DNA of 64,000 nt, from NCBI GenBank assembly GCA_002389385.1, contig DGOK01000034.1, forward strand, positions 1 to 64,000, written 5' to 3'. Source of the stretch: Rhodospirillaceae bacterium UBA4468 (lineage in GTDB: Bacteria > Pseudomonadota > Alphaproteobacteria > Rhodospirillales > Casp-alpha2). The translations under genes were made by a program, and so were the position numbers. The notes beneath the pieces are model-generated. The model searched no databases and was not told the DNA's origin. It was given only the letters and a program-made list of their open reading frames with translations. Positions 34,353 to 44,603 of the stretch are shown here, one piece after another (the first letter of the stretch is position 1; each line of letters starts with the position of its first letter).

Positions 34353-37070
34353 ATGAACGACCTTACACACGCGAAAGAAAAAGAATCGACGAATGGCACA
34401 GTTGCGTCAGGCGACAAGCCTTTGACGCCGATGATGGCCCAATATCTGAATATAAAGCACGATCATCCAGACGATCTTCTGTTTTATCGTATGGGCGATT
34501 TCTATGAATTGTTCTTTGATGACGCTGTTGCGGCGTCGGCTGCACTTGATATTGCTCTGACGAAACGGGGCAAGCATCTGGGTGAAGATATTCCGATGTG
34601 CGGTGTTCCGGTCCACAGTCATGAGACATATTTAAACCGTCTCATTCGAAAAGGTTTTCGTGTTGCCATCTGTGAGCAGACTGAGGACCCAGCGGAAGCC
34701 AAAAAGCGTGGGGCAAAATCAGTTGTGCGGCGTGAGGTTGCACGTGTTGTAACACCAGGCACAATTTTTGAAGATGTTCTGCTTGAAGCGAAGCGGGATA
34801 ATTATTTGGCGTGTATCGCTAAGGCTCAAACCCAGTTTGCAGTCGCGTGGTTGGATATATCGACGGGTTCTTTTAGAACTCAGGCGGCTCATCCAGGCGA
34901 TCTCGCTACAATTTTAGCCCGTCTTGATCCGGGCGAAGTGTTGATAGCTGACGGATTGATGGGTGATGCGTTACCTGATCAGGTGCTTTTTGATGTTGAA
35001 GACCGGCTGACGACCTTGCCGACGAGCCGTTTTGACAGTGAGAATGGTCGCGCGCGACTTCACGAACTGTATGGCGTGAAGACACTTGATGCCTTTGGCG
35101 ATTTTTCGCGCGCTGAAGTTGCTGCTGCCGGTGCGCTCGTTGATTACGTGCTCTTGACGCAAAAAGGTAGCTTACCGCGCCTTCACCCACTCGCAAAGGT
35201 CGAAGTGGGCACGGTGATGGAAATTGATGCAGCGACGCGTCGAAACCTTGAACTCACCCAAACAATGTCTGGTGATCGTAAGGGCAGCTTGCTTAGCGCC
35301 GTTGATAAGACCCTAACGGGCGGTGGGGCGAGATTATTGGCGTCTCGAATAGCAGCGCCTCTTATGGATCCAAAACAGGTAAACGCCCGCTTGGACCTTG
35401 TTTCTACTTTCTATGCTGATACATCGGCGCGGGATGATTTGCGCACACTTTTAAAATCTATACCCGAATTTGCGCGCGCACTTAGCCGCGTTACGCTTGA
35501 GCGTGCAGGGCCCAGGGATATTGGTGCCATTCGTACGGGCTTGAGCGTTGCAGAGAAAATTAAGGCAGCCCTTAGGGAAATGCCGACAATATCTTTGTCT
35601 CAGGACCTGCCAGAAATTCTCACTGACCTTGTGGGTCATGAAGCGCTATTGGATGAGCTTAATCGCGCAATGGTAGCGGAACCCTCTGTAAGCCTCAATG
35701 ACAGCGGGTTTATTAATCGGGGCTACCATGCTCATTTAGATGAATTGATCGAAATGCGTGATGAGAGCCGTCGTTTGATCGCAGCGCTGCAAAGCCGTTA
35801 CGCGACGGAAACAAAGATTCAAGCGCTCAAGATCAGACATAATAATGTACTGGGTTACTTTATTGAAGTGACGGCAAGGCAGGCAGATCAGATGCCGACA
35901 GACCCGGAAAGTCCGTTCATCCATCGCCAAACAATGGCCAATGCTGTGCGGTATACCACGGTAGAGTTAAATGATTTAGAGGCCGAGATTTCCCGTGCTG
36001 CGGAGCGTGCATTGGCGCTAGAGCTTGAAATCTTTAAAAAAATGGCTGACGAGATAATTAAATGTAGTACTGCGATTGATGCAACTGCGCATGCGATTTC
36101 CGTCCTTGATGTTGCGTCTGCCAGTGCGGAATTAGCGATTGATCATGTGTTTGTCCGGCCTGAAATAGATGACAGTGAGGCATTTACAATTGAAGGCGGT
36201 CGTCATCCTGTTGTGGAACTAGCGCTCAAGCACATGGGTGAGAGCAGCTTCGTTGCTAATGATTGTCGGCTCGAGGCTGGTGATGCGGATAATCCTGGTG
36301 CACGGTTGTGGTTATTAACGGGCCCAAATATGGCCGGTAAAAGCACGTTTCTTCGTCAGAATGCGTTGCTTGCTGTCTTGGCTCAGGCGGGCATGTTTGT
36401 GCCGGCAACGCGGGCGCATATCGGCATTGTTGATCGATTGTTCTCACGCGTTGGTGCGGCAGATGATCTTGCTCGGGGTCGTTCTACATTTATGGTCGAA
36501 ATGGTAGAGACCGCGGCGATCCTTCATCAGGCGGGCCCAAGGGCTTTGGTTATTTTGGATGAGATTGGTCGCGGAACATCAACCTATGACGGTTTATCAA
36601 TCGCTTGGGCCGTTGTTGAGCATTTACACGAAATCAATTGCTGTCGGGGTTTGTTTGCGACGCACTACCACGAGCTCACCACGTTGGCTGAGAGATTATC
36701 CAGTCTTACGTGCTATACAATGCGCGTGAAAGAATGGAAAAATGATGTCGTTTTCTTACACGAAGTTGGCCAAGGCACAGCAGATCGATCATATGGAATA
36801 CATGTTGGCCAACTCGCTGGACTGCCACCTAATCTTGTTAAGCGCGCCGAAGAGGTCTTAAAGCGGTTGGAATCGACGGATAAGAAGCCAACCCAAGACT
36901 TAGGCGCAGACTTGCCATTGTTCTCTGCCCTTCAAGCGCAATCAAAAGCTGTTATAAAAGAAAGTTTGATTGAAGATGCAGTTAATAAAATTAATCCAGA
37001 TACCTTGACGCCACTTGAGGCACTTGAAACGCTGTATAAGCTTAAATCATTAAGCGTAGAAGAAAATTAA
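34353..37070 (+). CDS. mutS: DNA mismatch repair protein MutS
   Basis: Mismatch-recognition ATPase. The mismatch-binding domain contains FYRMGDFYELFFDDA with the Phe-x-Glu element. The connector and lever domains follow. The ATPase has Walker A GPNMAGKST, the ST loop and Walker B ALVILDEIGRGTSTYDG. ATHYHELTTLAERL is the following signature. I use the ATG giving MNDLTHAKEKES (905 aa) in place of a TTG 12 codons upstream. The C-terminal dimer segment is present. It is divergent from maeB. Confidence 0.97.
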   Translation: MNDLTHAKEKESTNGTVASGDKPLTPMMAQYLNIKHDHPDDLLFYRMGDFYELFFDDAVAASAALDIALTKRGKHLGEDIPMCGVPVHSHETYLNRLIRKGFRVAICEQTEDPAEAKKRGAKSVVRREVARVVTPGTIFEDVLLEAKRDNYLACIAKAQTQFAVAWLDISTGSFRTQAAHPGDLATILARLDPGEVLIADGLMGDALPDQVLFDVEDRLTTLPTSRFDSENGRARLHELYGVKTLDAFGDFSRAEVAAAGALVDYVLLTQKGSLPRLHPLAKVEVGTVMEIDAATRRNLELTQTMSGDRKGSLLSAVDKTLTGGGARLLASRIAAPLMDPKQVNARLDLVSTFYADTSARDDLRTLLKSIPEFARALSRVTLERAGPRDIGAIRTGLSVAEKIKAALREMPTISLSQDLPEILTDLVGHEALLDELNRAMVAEPSVSLNDSGFINRGYHAHLDELIEMRDESRRLIAALQSRYATETKIQALKIRHNNVLGYFIEVTARQADQMPTDPESPFIHRQTMANAVRYTTVELNDLEAEISRAAERALALELEIFKKMADEIIKCSTAIDATAHAISVLDVASASAELAIDHVFVRPEIDDSEAFTIEGGRHPVVELALKHMGESSFVANDCRLEAGDADNPGARLWLLTGPNMAGKSTFLRQNALLAVLAQAGMFVPATRAHIGIVDRLFSRVGAADDLARGRSTFMVEMVETAAILHQAGPRALVILDEIGRGTSTYDGLSIAWAVVEHLHEINCCRGLFATHYHELTTLAERLSSLTCYTMRVKEWKNDVVFLHEVGQGTADRSYGIHVGQLAGLPPNLVKRAEEVLKRLESTDKKPTQDLGADLPLFSALQAQSKAVIKESLIEDAVNKINPDTLTPLEALETLYKLKSLSVEEN

Positions 37071-37091
37071 CAAGAATAACGCATAAATCTT

Positions 37092-37177
37092 ATTTGTGTA
37101 CTTGTTGCACAAATCTGTCTCTGTTTCCGATTTTGAGTCGCCTTGAATGTGATCGTTAAAAAATGAACGAATTTTTT
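37092..37177 (+). other. Two AT-rich hairpins between mutS and glnD
   Basis: The 143-base spacer holds ATTTGTG/CACAAAT (37092-37098 and 37108-37114, 9 base loop) and AAAAAAT/ATTTTTT (37158-37164 and 37171-37177, 6 base loop). The second reads into a T-run and could be a weak terminator of mutS. Both stems are AT-rich, so the call is tentative. I see no clear glnD promoter. Confidence 0.3.
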
Positions 37178-37213
37178 CCCCTACAAACGGTCAGTTGAGA
37201 TATAAACCCATCT

Positions 37214-39994
37214 ATGGCACGCATTTTAAAACCCCGTGAGATTATCGATAGAAAAGCACTTTTAGGTCAGCTTGATGAAATACTTGGCTGGTCAGGCTAC
37301 AATACGGATACTCAGCGAGATATTTTTCAGATCTACAAATCCGCTCTTGAGTCAGGACGCTTGGAAATCCGTCGTAGATTTGAAGCTGGCGAGCAATCTG
37401 GCGGTAAAACGGTTGTTGCGGGCTCATACCTTCTTGATCAATTAATTCGGGTGGTTTTTGAAGTGGCAGCTGAGCACGCCTTTCCAATCGGCGTCGAGAC
37501 GGCCGGTGATGCGATGTCGGTGGTGGCAACAGGTGGATATGGACGGGGCGAACTTGCGCCTCAATCAGACATCGATTTGATGTTCTTGCTTCCCTATAAG
37601 CTTACGCCCCGTACGGAACAAGTTGTCGAATATGTTCTCTATACCCTATGGGACCTGGGCTTAAAGGTCGGGCATGCAACGCGTTCGGGCGATGAAGCGA
37701 TACGCTTGGCAAAAGAAGACCTTACGATCCGAACCAGCCTATTAGAATCACGATTGATCGCAGGCGATGCTAAGCAATTTGAAGACTTTGAGCGTCAATT
37801 TAAAACATCCGTTATCGATGGTACCGGCAACGCATTTGTTGAACAAAAATTAGACGAGCGAGATGGTCGACACGCGCGTATGGGTGATACGCGCTATGTA
37901 CTTGAGCCAAACATCAAGGAAGGCAAAGGAGGGCTTCGTGATCTGCAGACGTTGATGTGGATCGCTAAGTATCTTTATGACGCCCGGAGCATTGATGATC
38001 TCAAACTAAAGGGCGTCCTCACGGCAGACGATGCGCGGCGCTTTGATAAGGCCCAAGAATTTCTTTGGACGGTGAGATGTCATTTACATTATTTGGCGGA
38101 TCGCCCCGAGGAGCGTTTGACTTTTAATGTGCAAACCGAAATGGGCGAGCGCATGGCATATACCGACCACGCAGGTTTGAGCGGTGTTGAACGTTTCATG
38201 AAGCATTACTTCTTAATTGCAAAGGATGTCGGTGATCTAACGCGGATCATCTGCGCAGCGCTCGAAGAGCAACATAAAACAAAGAGCAAAAGGTTTCGAT
38301 TGCCGACCTTTGGGCTTGGTGGGCCGAAAATTGATGGCTTTAAAGTCGATGGAGATCGGATTTCAGTCGAGAGTGATGACTTGTTTGCGACAGATCCGCC
38401 CAAGCTTCTGGATTTGTTTTGGCAGGCGCAAAAACATGATCTCGATATTCATCCGAATGCCCTGAGATTGGTTACAAAAAATCTTCGACGTATCACGCGA
38501 AAGCTGCAGAACGATGTGACCGCGAACCAGACTTTTGTGAATATATTAACGGGGCCCGATCCCGATAAAACGTTAGTGCGGATGAATGAGTCTGGGGTGT
38601 TTGGTAAATTTGTCCCTGACTTTGGGCGGGTTGTCGCCCAAATGCAGTACGACATGTATCATGTGTATACCGTGGACGAGCATACGATCCGCGCAATTGG
38701 CGTTTTGCATGGCATCGATACAGGCCGTTTGATTGATGACCATCCTGTCGCTTGTTCTGTGATTAGCGAAGTTCAGTCGAAACGGGCGCTGTATCTAGCT
38801 GTGCTACTTCATGACATTGCAAAAGGTCGAGGTGGAGATCATTCAGAGCTTGGCGCAGAAATAGCACTAAAGCTCGGGCCAAGGATGGGCATGAGCGAAT
38901 GGGAAACAGAGACTGTTGCATGGCTCGTCGAAAAACATCTTTTGATGAGCAATACGGCATTTAAGCGCGATATAGATGACCCAAAAACAGTTGCGGATTT
39001 TCGTGAGATTGTTCAGTCACCAGAACGCCTGCGTTTACTGCTCATTCTGACAGTTGCCGATATTCGGGCCGTTGGGCCAAATGTCTGGAATGCCTGGAAA
39101 GCCGGCCTTCTACGTGAGCTCTACTGGCAAACACGTGAAGCCATGTACGGGGAAACACCAAAAGACCGGCTGGCGAAACGATCCGAAAATGCCAAACATA
39201 AATTACGCGACGCGCTTGAAGCTCAAGCGCCAAGATGGTCTGACGAAGACATTGAGTATCATTTTGATCTCGCAAGAGAGACGTATTGGTTATCATTTGA
39301 TACCGAAACACTGGTAAGGCATGCAGAGATAACGCGCATGTCCGCTTCGGAAGACAAGAAACTCCACATCGAACTGCACTCAGATGAAGCGCAGGCAGCC
39401 ACCGAAGTTTTAGTATATACAGCAGACCATCCGGGACTGTTTTCAAAAGTAGCCGGGGCTTTATCCCTAGGCGGCGTAAGTATTGTGGACGCAAAAGTTA
39501 TAACACTAAACAATGGCATGGCTCTAGATACATTCTGGGTTCAGGACGCGCAATCGGAGGCAATATCCGGTTCGGCTAGAATGGAACGCATTACGGCGCG
39601 GATTGAACGTGCATTATCAGGCGTTGCGTCCCCTGCATATGAATTAAGAGAAGCGCGCGCAAATGCGATGCTATCGAGAACGAGTGTATTCAAAGTTCCA
39701 CCTCGGGTCCTCATTGATAATAATGCAAGTCGCACCCATACGGTTATTGAAGTTAACGGGCGCGACCGCCTCGGGTTTTTGCATGATATCACAGATGTGA
39801 TTACGCATGCAGGACTACAGATTTCATCAGCACATATTTCAACATACGGCGAGCGAGTCGTTGATGTGTTTTATGTGAAAGACATCTTTGGTTTGAAAAT
39901 GGAACAACCAACCAAAATCAAGACTGTGAGAGGGAAGCTTCTTGCTGCCATCGATACGGTCCAATCAAAGAACAAACCAGAGGCTGCTGAGTGA
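37214..39994 (+). CDS. glnD: [Protein-PII] uridylyltransferase/uridylyl-removing enzyme GlnD
   Basis: Nitrogen sensor that uridylylates PII when glutamine is low and removes UMP when it is high. The nucleotidyltransferase site is GGYGRGELAPQSDIDLMFL. The HD hydrolase site is AVLLHDIAKGRGGDHSELG. Two ACT domains at the C-terminus (VYTADHPGLFSKVAGAL and VNGRDRLGFLHDITDVI) bind glutamine. 926 aa is the usual alphaproteobacterial length. No PII gene lies in the window. It is followed by murJ after 61 bases. Confidence 0.97.
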   Translation: MARILKPREIIDRKALLGQLDEILGWSGYNTDTQRDIFQIYKSALESGRLEIRRRFEAGEQSGGKTVVAGSYLLDQLIRVVFEVAAEHAFPIGVETAGDAMSVVATGGYGRGELAPQSDIDLMFLLPYKLTPRTEQVVEYVLYTLWDLGLKVGHATRSGDEAIRLAKEDLTIRTSLLESRLIAGDAKQFEDFERQFKTSVIDGTGNAFVEQKLDERDGRHARMGDTRYVLEPNIKEGKGGLRDLQTLMWIAKYLYDARSIDDLKLKGVLTADDARRFDKAQEFLWTVRCHLHYLADRPEERLTFNVQTEMGERMAYTDHAGLSGVERFMKHYFLIAKDVGDLTRIICAALEEQHKTKSKRFRLPTFGLGGPKIDGFKVDGDRISVESDDLFATDPPKLLDLFWQAQKHDLDIHPNALRLVTKNLRRITRKLQNDVTANQTFVNILTGPDPDKTLVRMNESGVFGKFVPDFGRVVAQMQYDMYHVYTVDEHTIRAIGVLHGIDTGRLIDDHPVACSVISEVQSKRALYLAVLLHDIAKGRGGDHSELGAEIALKLGPRMGMSEWETETVAWLVEKHLLMSNTAFKRDIDDPKTVADFREIVQSPERLRLLLILTVADIRAVGPNVWNAWKAGLLRELYWQTREAMYGETPKDRLAKRSENAKHKLRDALEAQAPRWSDEDIEYHFDLARETYWLSFDTETLVRHAEITRMSASEDKKLHIELHSDEAQAATEVLVYTADHPGLFSKVAGALSLGGVSIVDAKVITLNNGMALDTFWVQDAQSEAISGSARMERITARIERALSGVASPAYELREARANAMLSRTSVFKVPPRVLIDNNASRTHTVIEVNGRDRLGFLHDITDVITHAGLQISSAHISTYGERVVDVFYVKDIFGLKMEQPTKIKTVRGKLLAAIDTVQSKNKPEAAE

Positions 39995-40055
39995 GGATGC
40001 CTACTCGATTGTTGGCCGCCATGGGCTTGCCTCAATTCTATTATAGACCCGAAAC

Positions 40056-41612
40056 ATGAATCTCGTTCGCGCAATATCTGCTATTGGCTCGATGACGATG
40101 TTAAGCCGTGTCTTCGGTTTCGTTCGCGATATCTTGGTTGCACAATTTTTGGGTGCAGGCGCTGTTGCTGATGCTTTTGTCGTGGCGTTCCGGTTTCCAA
40201 ATTTATTCAGGCGGTTATTTGCAGAAGGTGCCTTCGCCGCTGCATTTGTACCGATGTTCTCAAGAAGCCTTGAAGGTGAAGGGGATGAAGCGGCTAGAAA
40301 ATTCGCTAGCGAAGCGTTTAGTGTCCTTGCATTAATACTATTCGCATTTGTCGTTTTTGCTGAAATTTCCATGCCCTGGTTGATGCCATATCTCGCCCCG
40401 GGATTTGATAATGTTCCAGGTAAAATGGAAATGGCGACAGAGTTCTCAAGGATCGCATTCCCATATCTCTTTTTCATATCGCTCGTCGCGCTGCTATCTG
40501 GGGTGCTGAATGCGTACGGAAAATTTGCTGGGGCCGCCGCAGCGCCTGTTCTGCTAAACATCACGCTCATTGCGGCCCTATTGGGATTTGGTGGGTCCGA
40601 TGAAGAATCTGGGCGTACACTTGTTTGGGGTGTTTTTGCAGGTGGTGTCGTTCAGCTTATTTGGCTATTTTGGCATTGTCGCAAAATTGGTTTCACCGTT
40701 AAAATCAGTGCGCCAAAGCTCAGCGAAAAAGTACGTACCCTTGGCAGCCGTATCCTTCCCGTGATGTTTGGCGCAAGCTTGTATCAAATCAATCTGTTGA
40801 TCGGCACTATCTTGGCGACAACAATTTCTGATGGCGCAGTTTCATATCTGTACTATGCGGACCGGGTGACTCAATTGCCATTGGGTGTCGTGGGAATTGC
40901 AGTTGGTACGGCACTCCTACCAATGATTTCAAGACAATTGGAAGCGGGTGATGTTGACAAGGCGAACGCGGCACAAAACCGCGGGACTGAGCTTGCATTA
41001 TTATTGACTGTCCCAGCCGCAATCGCTTTGGTGGTCATACCAGAACCGATTATCAGTGTGTTATTTGAGCGAGGTGCATTTGGGGCTGATGCGAGTGAGG
41101 CGACGGCTATGGCGCTTATGGCTTATGCCATTGGTCTGCCAGCTTACGTTGGAATACGTGTATTTACGCCAGGGTTTTTCGCGCGCGAAGATACAGCGAC
41201 ACCAGTGCGCATTGCTGCAGTTTCTATCGTCGTCAATGTTGCTTTGAATCTATGGCTGATAAACTATTTTGGACATGTGGGCATTGCGCTCGCATCCAGT
41301 ATATCTGCGTGGCTAAATGTCGTATTGCTGGTTTTTTTCTTGTCGCGTCGGGGTCATTATCAAGCTGATCGTCGTTTAGTGATACGGATCGCTGGAATTC
41401 TTGGCGCCAGTGCCGTCATGGCTGCTGTTTTATGGTTTGGCGCGGCTTGGGCCGTGCCATGGCTTTCCGGAACGATCATCGAAAAGGTCGTTTCCTTAAC
41501 CGCCCTCGTCGTCGGGGGTGGTATCGTTTACTTAGGCGCGGCACGTGTCTTTGGTGTATTTTCAATTGCCGAAATCAAAGCGAGTGTTTGTGGCGCTAGG
41601 CAGAGCAATTGA
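40056..41612 (+). CDS. murJ: Lipid II flippase MurJ
   Basis: MOP-superfamily membrane protein with about 14 segments that flips lipid II across the inner membrane for peptidoglycan synthesis. The opening TMLSRVFGFVRDILVAQFLG and FRFPNLFRRLFAEGAFAAAF are diagnostic. The central YYADRVTQLPLGVVGIAVGT is also conserved. 518 aa is normal. glnD-murJ-trpS is a known alphaproteobacterial order. Confidence 0.96.
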   Translation: MNLVRAISAIGSMTMLSRVFGFVRDILVAQFLGAGAVADAFVVAFRFPNLFRRLFAEGAFAAAFVPMFSRSLEGEGDEAARKFASEAFSVLALILFAFVVFAEISMPWLMPYLAPGFDNVPGKMEMATEFSRIAFPYLFFISLVALLSGVLNAYGKFAGAAAAPVLLNITLIAALLGFGGSDEESGRTLVWGVFAGGVVQLIWLFWHCRKIGFTVKISAPKLSEKVRTLGSRILPVMFGASLYQINLLIGTILATTISDGAVSYLYYADRVTQLPLGVVGIAVGTALLPMISRQLEAGDVDKANAAQNRGTELALLLTVPAAIALVVIPEPIISVLFERGAFGADASEATAMALMAYAIGLPAYVGIRVFTPGFFAREDTATPVRIAAVSIVVNVALNLWLINYFGHVGIALASSISAWLNVVLLVFFLSRRGHYQADRRLVIRIAGILGASAVMAAVLWFGAAWAVPWLSGTIIEKVVSLTALVVGGGIVYLGAARVFGVFSIAEIKASVCGARQSN

Positions 41613-41678
41613 TACCTCGCTTGACCGGTTCCGAGCAACGGGCGATAAACCGCGCCTGACTTCAAAGTGGGATTGAAT

Positions 41679-42701
41679 ATGAACCAACGAATATTTTCTG
41701 GCGTACAGCCAACCGGCAACCTGCATCTTGGGAACTATCTGGGCGCTATTCGTAATTGGGTAAAGCTCCAAGACGATTACGAATGCTTGTTCTGCGTTGT
41801 TGACCTTCATGCAATCACAGTTTGGCAGGAGCCAGAGAAGCTACGTCAATCCACTCGTGATGTTGCCGCTGCATTAATAGCTGCCGGCGTCGATCCCAAA
41901 GAACAGATCATCTTTAATCAATCCCAAGTTCCAGGACATGCAGAACTTGCATGGATCTTTAATTGTGTTGCGCGGATGGGTTGGCTTGGACGAATGACGC
42001 AATTCAAAGAAAAGGCAGGCAAAGATCGTGAAAACGCATCTGTTGGCCTCTTTGCGTATCCAAGCCTCATGGCAGCAGACATACTTTTATATAAAGGTAC
42101 CCATGTTCCTGTTGGTGAAGATCAGAAACAGCATCTGGAGCTTGCACGAGATATCGCACAAAAATTCAATAACGATTTCAAAACAGAAACGTTTCCTATC
42201 CCCGAGCCGCTTATTCTTGGTACGTCGACACGCGTGATGTCGCTCAAAGATGGCACGAAGAAAATGTCTAAGTCGGACCCTTCGGACTTATCGCGGATTA
42301 ACATGACCGACGATGCGGACACGATCGCGCGTAAGATTAAAAAGGCAAAAACGGATCCAGATTTATTGCCAGATACAGTTCAAGGTCTTGATGGGCGGCC
42401 AGAAGCACGGAATCTTCTGGGCATTTATGCGACTTTGGCAGAAACGACGGTTGATCAAGCGGTTCAAACATTTGCTGGCCAGCAGTTTTCGGCACTGAAA
42501 ACTGAACTTTCAGATGTGGCGGTCGCTAATTTAGCGCCAATCCAAGATGAATATCGGAGATTGCTCGCGGATAAGGGCCATGTTGATAGCGTTTTGGCAG
42601 ACGGTGCAGAGCGCGCGCGCACCATGGCAGAGCCTGTATTACGAGAAGTTCAAGACGTTATTGGCTTCCTTCGAGTGAAGCTTTCTAGAAAACCTACGTG
42701 A
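41679..42701 (+). CDS. trpS: Tryptophanyl-tRNA synthetase
   Basis: Class-I aminoacyl-tRNA synthetase. The start MNQRIFSGVQPTGNLHLGNY has the HIGH-type motif as HLGN, and the KMSKS loop is in TKKMSKSDPSD. 340 aa is full length. I prefer the ATG at 41679 to a GTG four codons upstream. It is downstream of murJ by 66 bases. Confidence 0.97.
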   Translation: MNQRIFSGVQPTGNLHLGNYLGAIRNWVKLQDDYECLFCVVDLHAITVWQEPEKLRQSTRDVAAALIAAGVDPKEQIIFNQSQVPGHAELAWIFNCVARMGWLGRMTQFKEKAGKDRENASVGLFAYPSLMAADILLYKGTHVPVGEDQKQHLELARDIAQKFNNDFKTETFPIPEPLILGTSTRVMSLKDGTKKMSKSDPSDLSRINMTDDADTIARKIKKAKTDPDLLPDTVQGLDGRPEARNLLGIYATLAETTVDQAVQTFAGQQFSALKTELSDVAVANLAPIQDEYRRLLADKGHVDSVLADGAERARTMAEPVLREVQDVIGFLRVKLSRKPT

Positions 42702-42819
42702 GTTAAACGTCTTTGTGACTTGCATCGACAAGGCAACTGCCCCAATTAAGTGTTACAATGCCAAGGCATAACGTTGCATACTATTAAACCTTCGCAGCAC
42801 TTTAAAGTTGGAGAACAAC

Positions 42820-43374
42820 ATGTTTATTCAGACCGAGAGCACACCTAATCCCGCGACTTTGAAGTTTTTACCGGGAAAGGCAGTGATGCAAAGCGGCACA
42901 GCCAACTTTGCAGATCAATCTGAAGCGGGACGGTCTCCATTGGCAGTTCGGTTATTTTCGATTGAAGGTGTTGCAGGCGTATTCTTGGGCTCAGATTTTG
43001 TCACAGTGACTAAAAGTGATGACAAGGAATGGGATGTTATGCGTCCTCAAATCCTTGGTGGGATTATGGAACATTACCAATCCGGTCGAGCGATTATTGA
43101 TAACGATGAAAGCGCGGATGCGTCAGATGATGATTCGGAAGATGATCCAATCATTAAACAGATCAAAGAGTTAATTGATACGCGCGTGCGCCCTGCTGTT
43201 GCGCAAGATGGCGGCGATATTGTCTTTAAAGGCTTTGAAGGCGGCATTGTATCGTTACATATGCAAGGCGCTTGTGCTGGTTGTCCAAGCTCTACAGCGA
43301 CACTAAAGCATGGGATTGAAAATATGCTTAAGTATTACGTGCCTGAAGTTCAGGAAGTCCGCGCCGTCGAATAA
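42820..43374 (+). CDS. NifU-like iron-sulfur scaffold/carrier (Nfu type)
   Basis: 184 aa. The N-terminal Nfu domain begins MFIQTESTPNPATLKFLPG, as in the eukaryotic and alphaproteobacterial Nfu1 group. A short acidic linker is followed by the NifU C-terminal domain RVRPAVAQDGGDIVFKGFEG with the metal-binding CAGCPSS (C-x2-C). It carries Fe-S clusters to target proteins. GGAGAA lies just before the ATG, which decides against an upstream TTG. It follows trpS by 118 bases, probably with its own promoter. Confidence 0.93.
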   Translation: MFIQTESTPNPATLKFLPGKAVMQSGTANFADQSEAGRSPLAVRLFSIEGVAGVFLGSDFVTVTKSDDKEWDVMRPQILGGIMEHYQSGRAIIDNDESADASDDDSEDDPIIKQIKELIDTRVRPAVAQDGGDIVFKGFEGGIVSLHMQGACAGCPSSTATLKHGIENMLKYYVPEVQEVRAVE

Positions 43375-43598
43375 GGCGACCACAAAACCCCAATATATTG
43401 ACATTTTTTAACTTTGGATGTACACCCACTGACATCGGTCATGTGATGAACCTAGTTTGTTAACCATAATTGATTGACTAGCAGAGGCCTGACAGGTGAA
43501 AATACCGCAGGCTTCAAGGATTGTCAGAATACCCAGGGCAAGAGTAACGAGAGAACAGGGGCTATGCTGCCGCGAATAGGGTCACATTGAGAGCATTT

Positions 43599-44603
43599 AT
43601 GACGACTCGAAAATTTGACCGAATCATTCTTTGTTTTATCGGCGGCGCTGTTTTAGCGACAGCTACAGCAAGTATCGTGAGCCCGAATTCAGGTCTGACG
43701 GTAGCACCGCGTGTCTCTTTCGATAGTGCCCGCGCAGAGGCTATACCTCTAAATCAAAACGCTCGAAGCTCCGCTTCTGGAGGTATCAAATCCGCCTCTA
43801 GATATGATATTGAATCACTACGTAAGGTTCAGGACCTCGCCCAGGGCTTTAAAGAAATCGGCTATAATTTAGATGGCGTTCGTGACGATGCGCTGGTGCC
43901 ACGCGTATTTTTGGCGGAACTGCCGCATGACCTTAATGAAACCGCTGAAGTTTCACTCAAGAAAACTGTTTTCTTCAAAATGATGCTGCCTCTTATTTTG
44001 AATGAGAATGAGCGAATTCTTGCGGATCGGAACCGTCTGCACCAAATTAAAACATCCATGGCGCTTGGGGCTAAAATTGAAGCGCGTGACCGTCTATGGT
44101 TGGCCGTTTTGGCAGAGCGTTACAAACTAAAAGATGAAAATATAGATGTATTGTTAAGGCGTGTTGATATTGTGCCGCCGTCATTGGCAATGGCACAGGC
44201 TGCTGAAGAAAGCGGCTGGGGAACGTCAAGGTTTGCGCAAACTGCGAATGCACTATACGGCCAGTGGACAACGTCAGATGGAAAGGGAATTATTCCAGAA
44301 GATCGCCCCGAAGGTATGGACCATAAAGTTAGAGCCTTCGATAATCTGGCGCAGTCGGTCTCCGCGTATATGCGTAATCTAAATACGCACAGGGCTTACC
44401 GCGAGTTCCGCAAGCATCGGAAATCCATTCGTGGCAAAGGACAGGCATTGAATGGTTCCGTTCTGGCAGCAAATTTAACGCGTTATTCTGAGCGCGGCAA
44501 GAAGTACGTTGATAGTGTACGTGCAATTATCAATGTAAATCAGTTGCTTGGGTTGGATGATGCTCAGCTCGTAAAAGACGATGCTGACGATCAATCAGTC
44601 TGA
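43599..44603 (+). CDS. Bax-like glucosaminidase (peptidoglycan hydrolase)
   Basis: 334 aa. An N-terminal hydrophobic segment (IILCFIGGAVLATATASIV) suggests a signal anchor. The C-terminal domain is of the LYZ2/FlgJ type: VPPSLAMAQAAEESGWGTSR with the catalytic Glu in EESGWGTS, then FAQTANALYGQWT. This is closest to the Bax family, predicted endo-beta-N-acetylglucosaminidases. I use the ATG four codons after a TTG. It converges on the deacetylase gene with a 13 base overlap. The 212-base spacer upstream shows no clear element. Confidence 0.86.
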   Translation: MTTRKFDRIILCFIGGAVLATATASIVSPNSGLTVAPRVSFDSARAEAIPLNQNARSSASGGIKSASRYDIESLRKVQDLAQGFKEIGYNLDGVRDDALVPRVFLAELPHDLNETAEVSLKKTVFFKMMLPLILNENERILADRNRLHQIKTSMALGAKIEARDRLWLAVLAERYKLKDENIDVLLRRVDIVPPSLAMAQAAEESGWGTSRFAQTANALYGQWTTSDGKGIIPEDRPEGMDHKVRAFDNLAQSVSAYMRNLNTHRAYREFRKHRKSIRGKGQALNGSVLAANLTRYSERGKKYVDSVRAIINVNQLLGLDDAQLVKDDADDQSV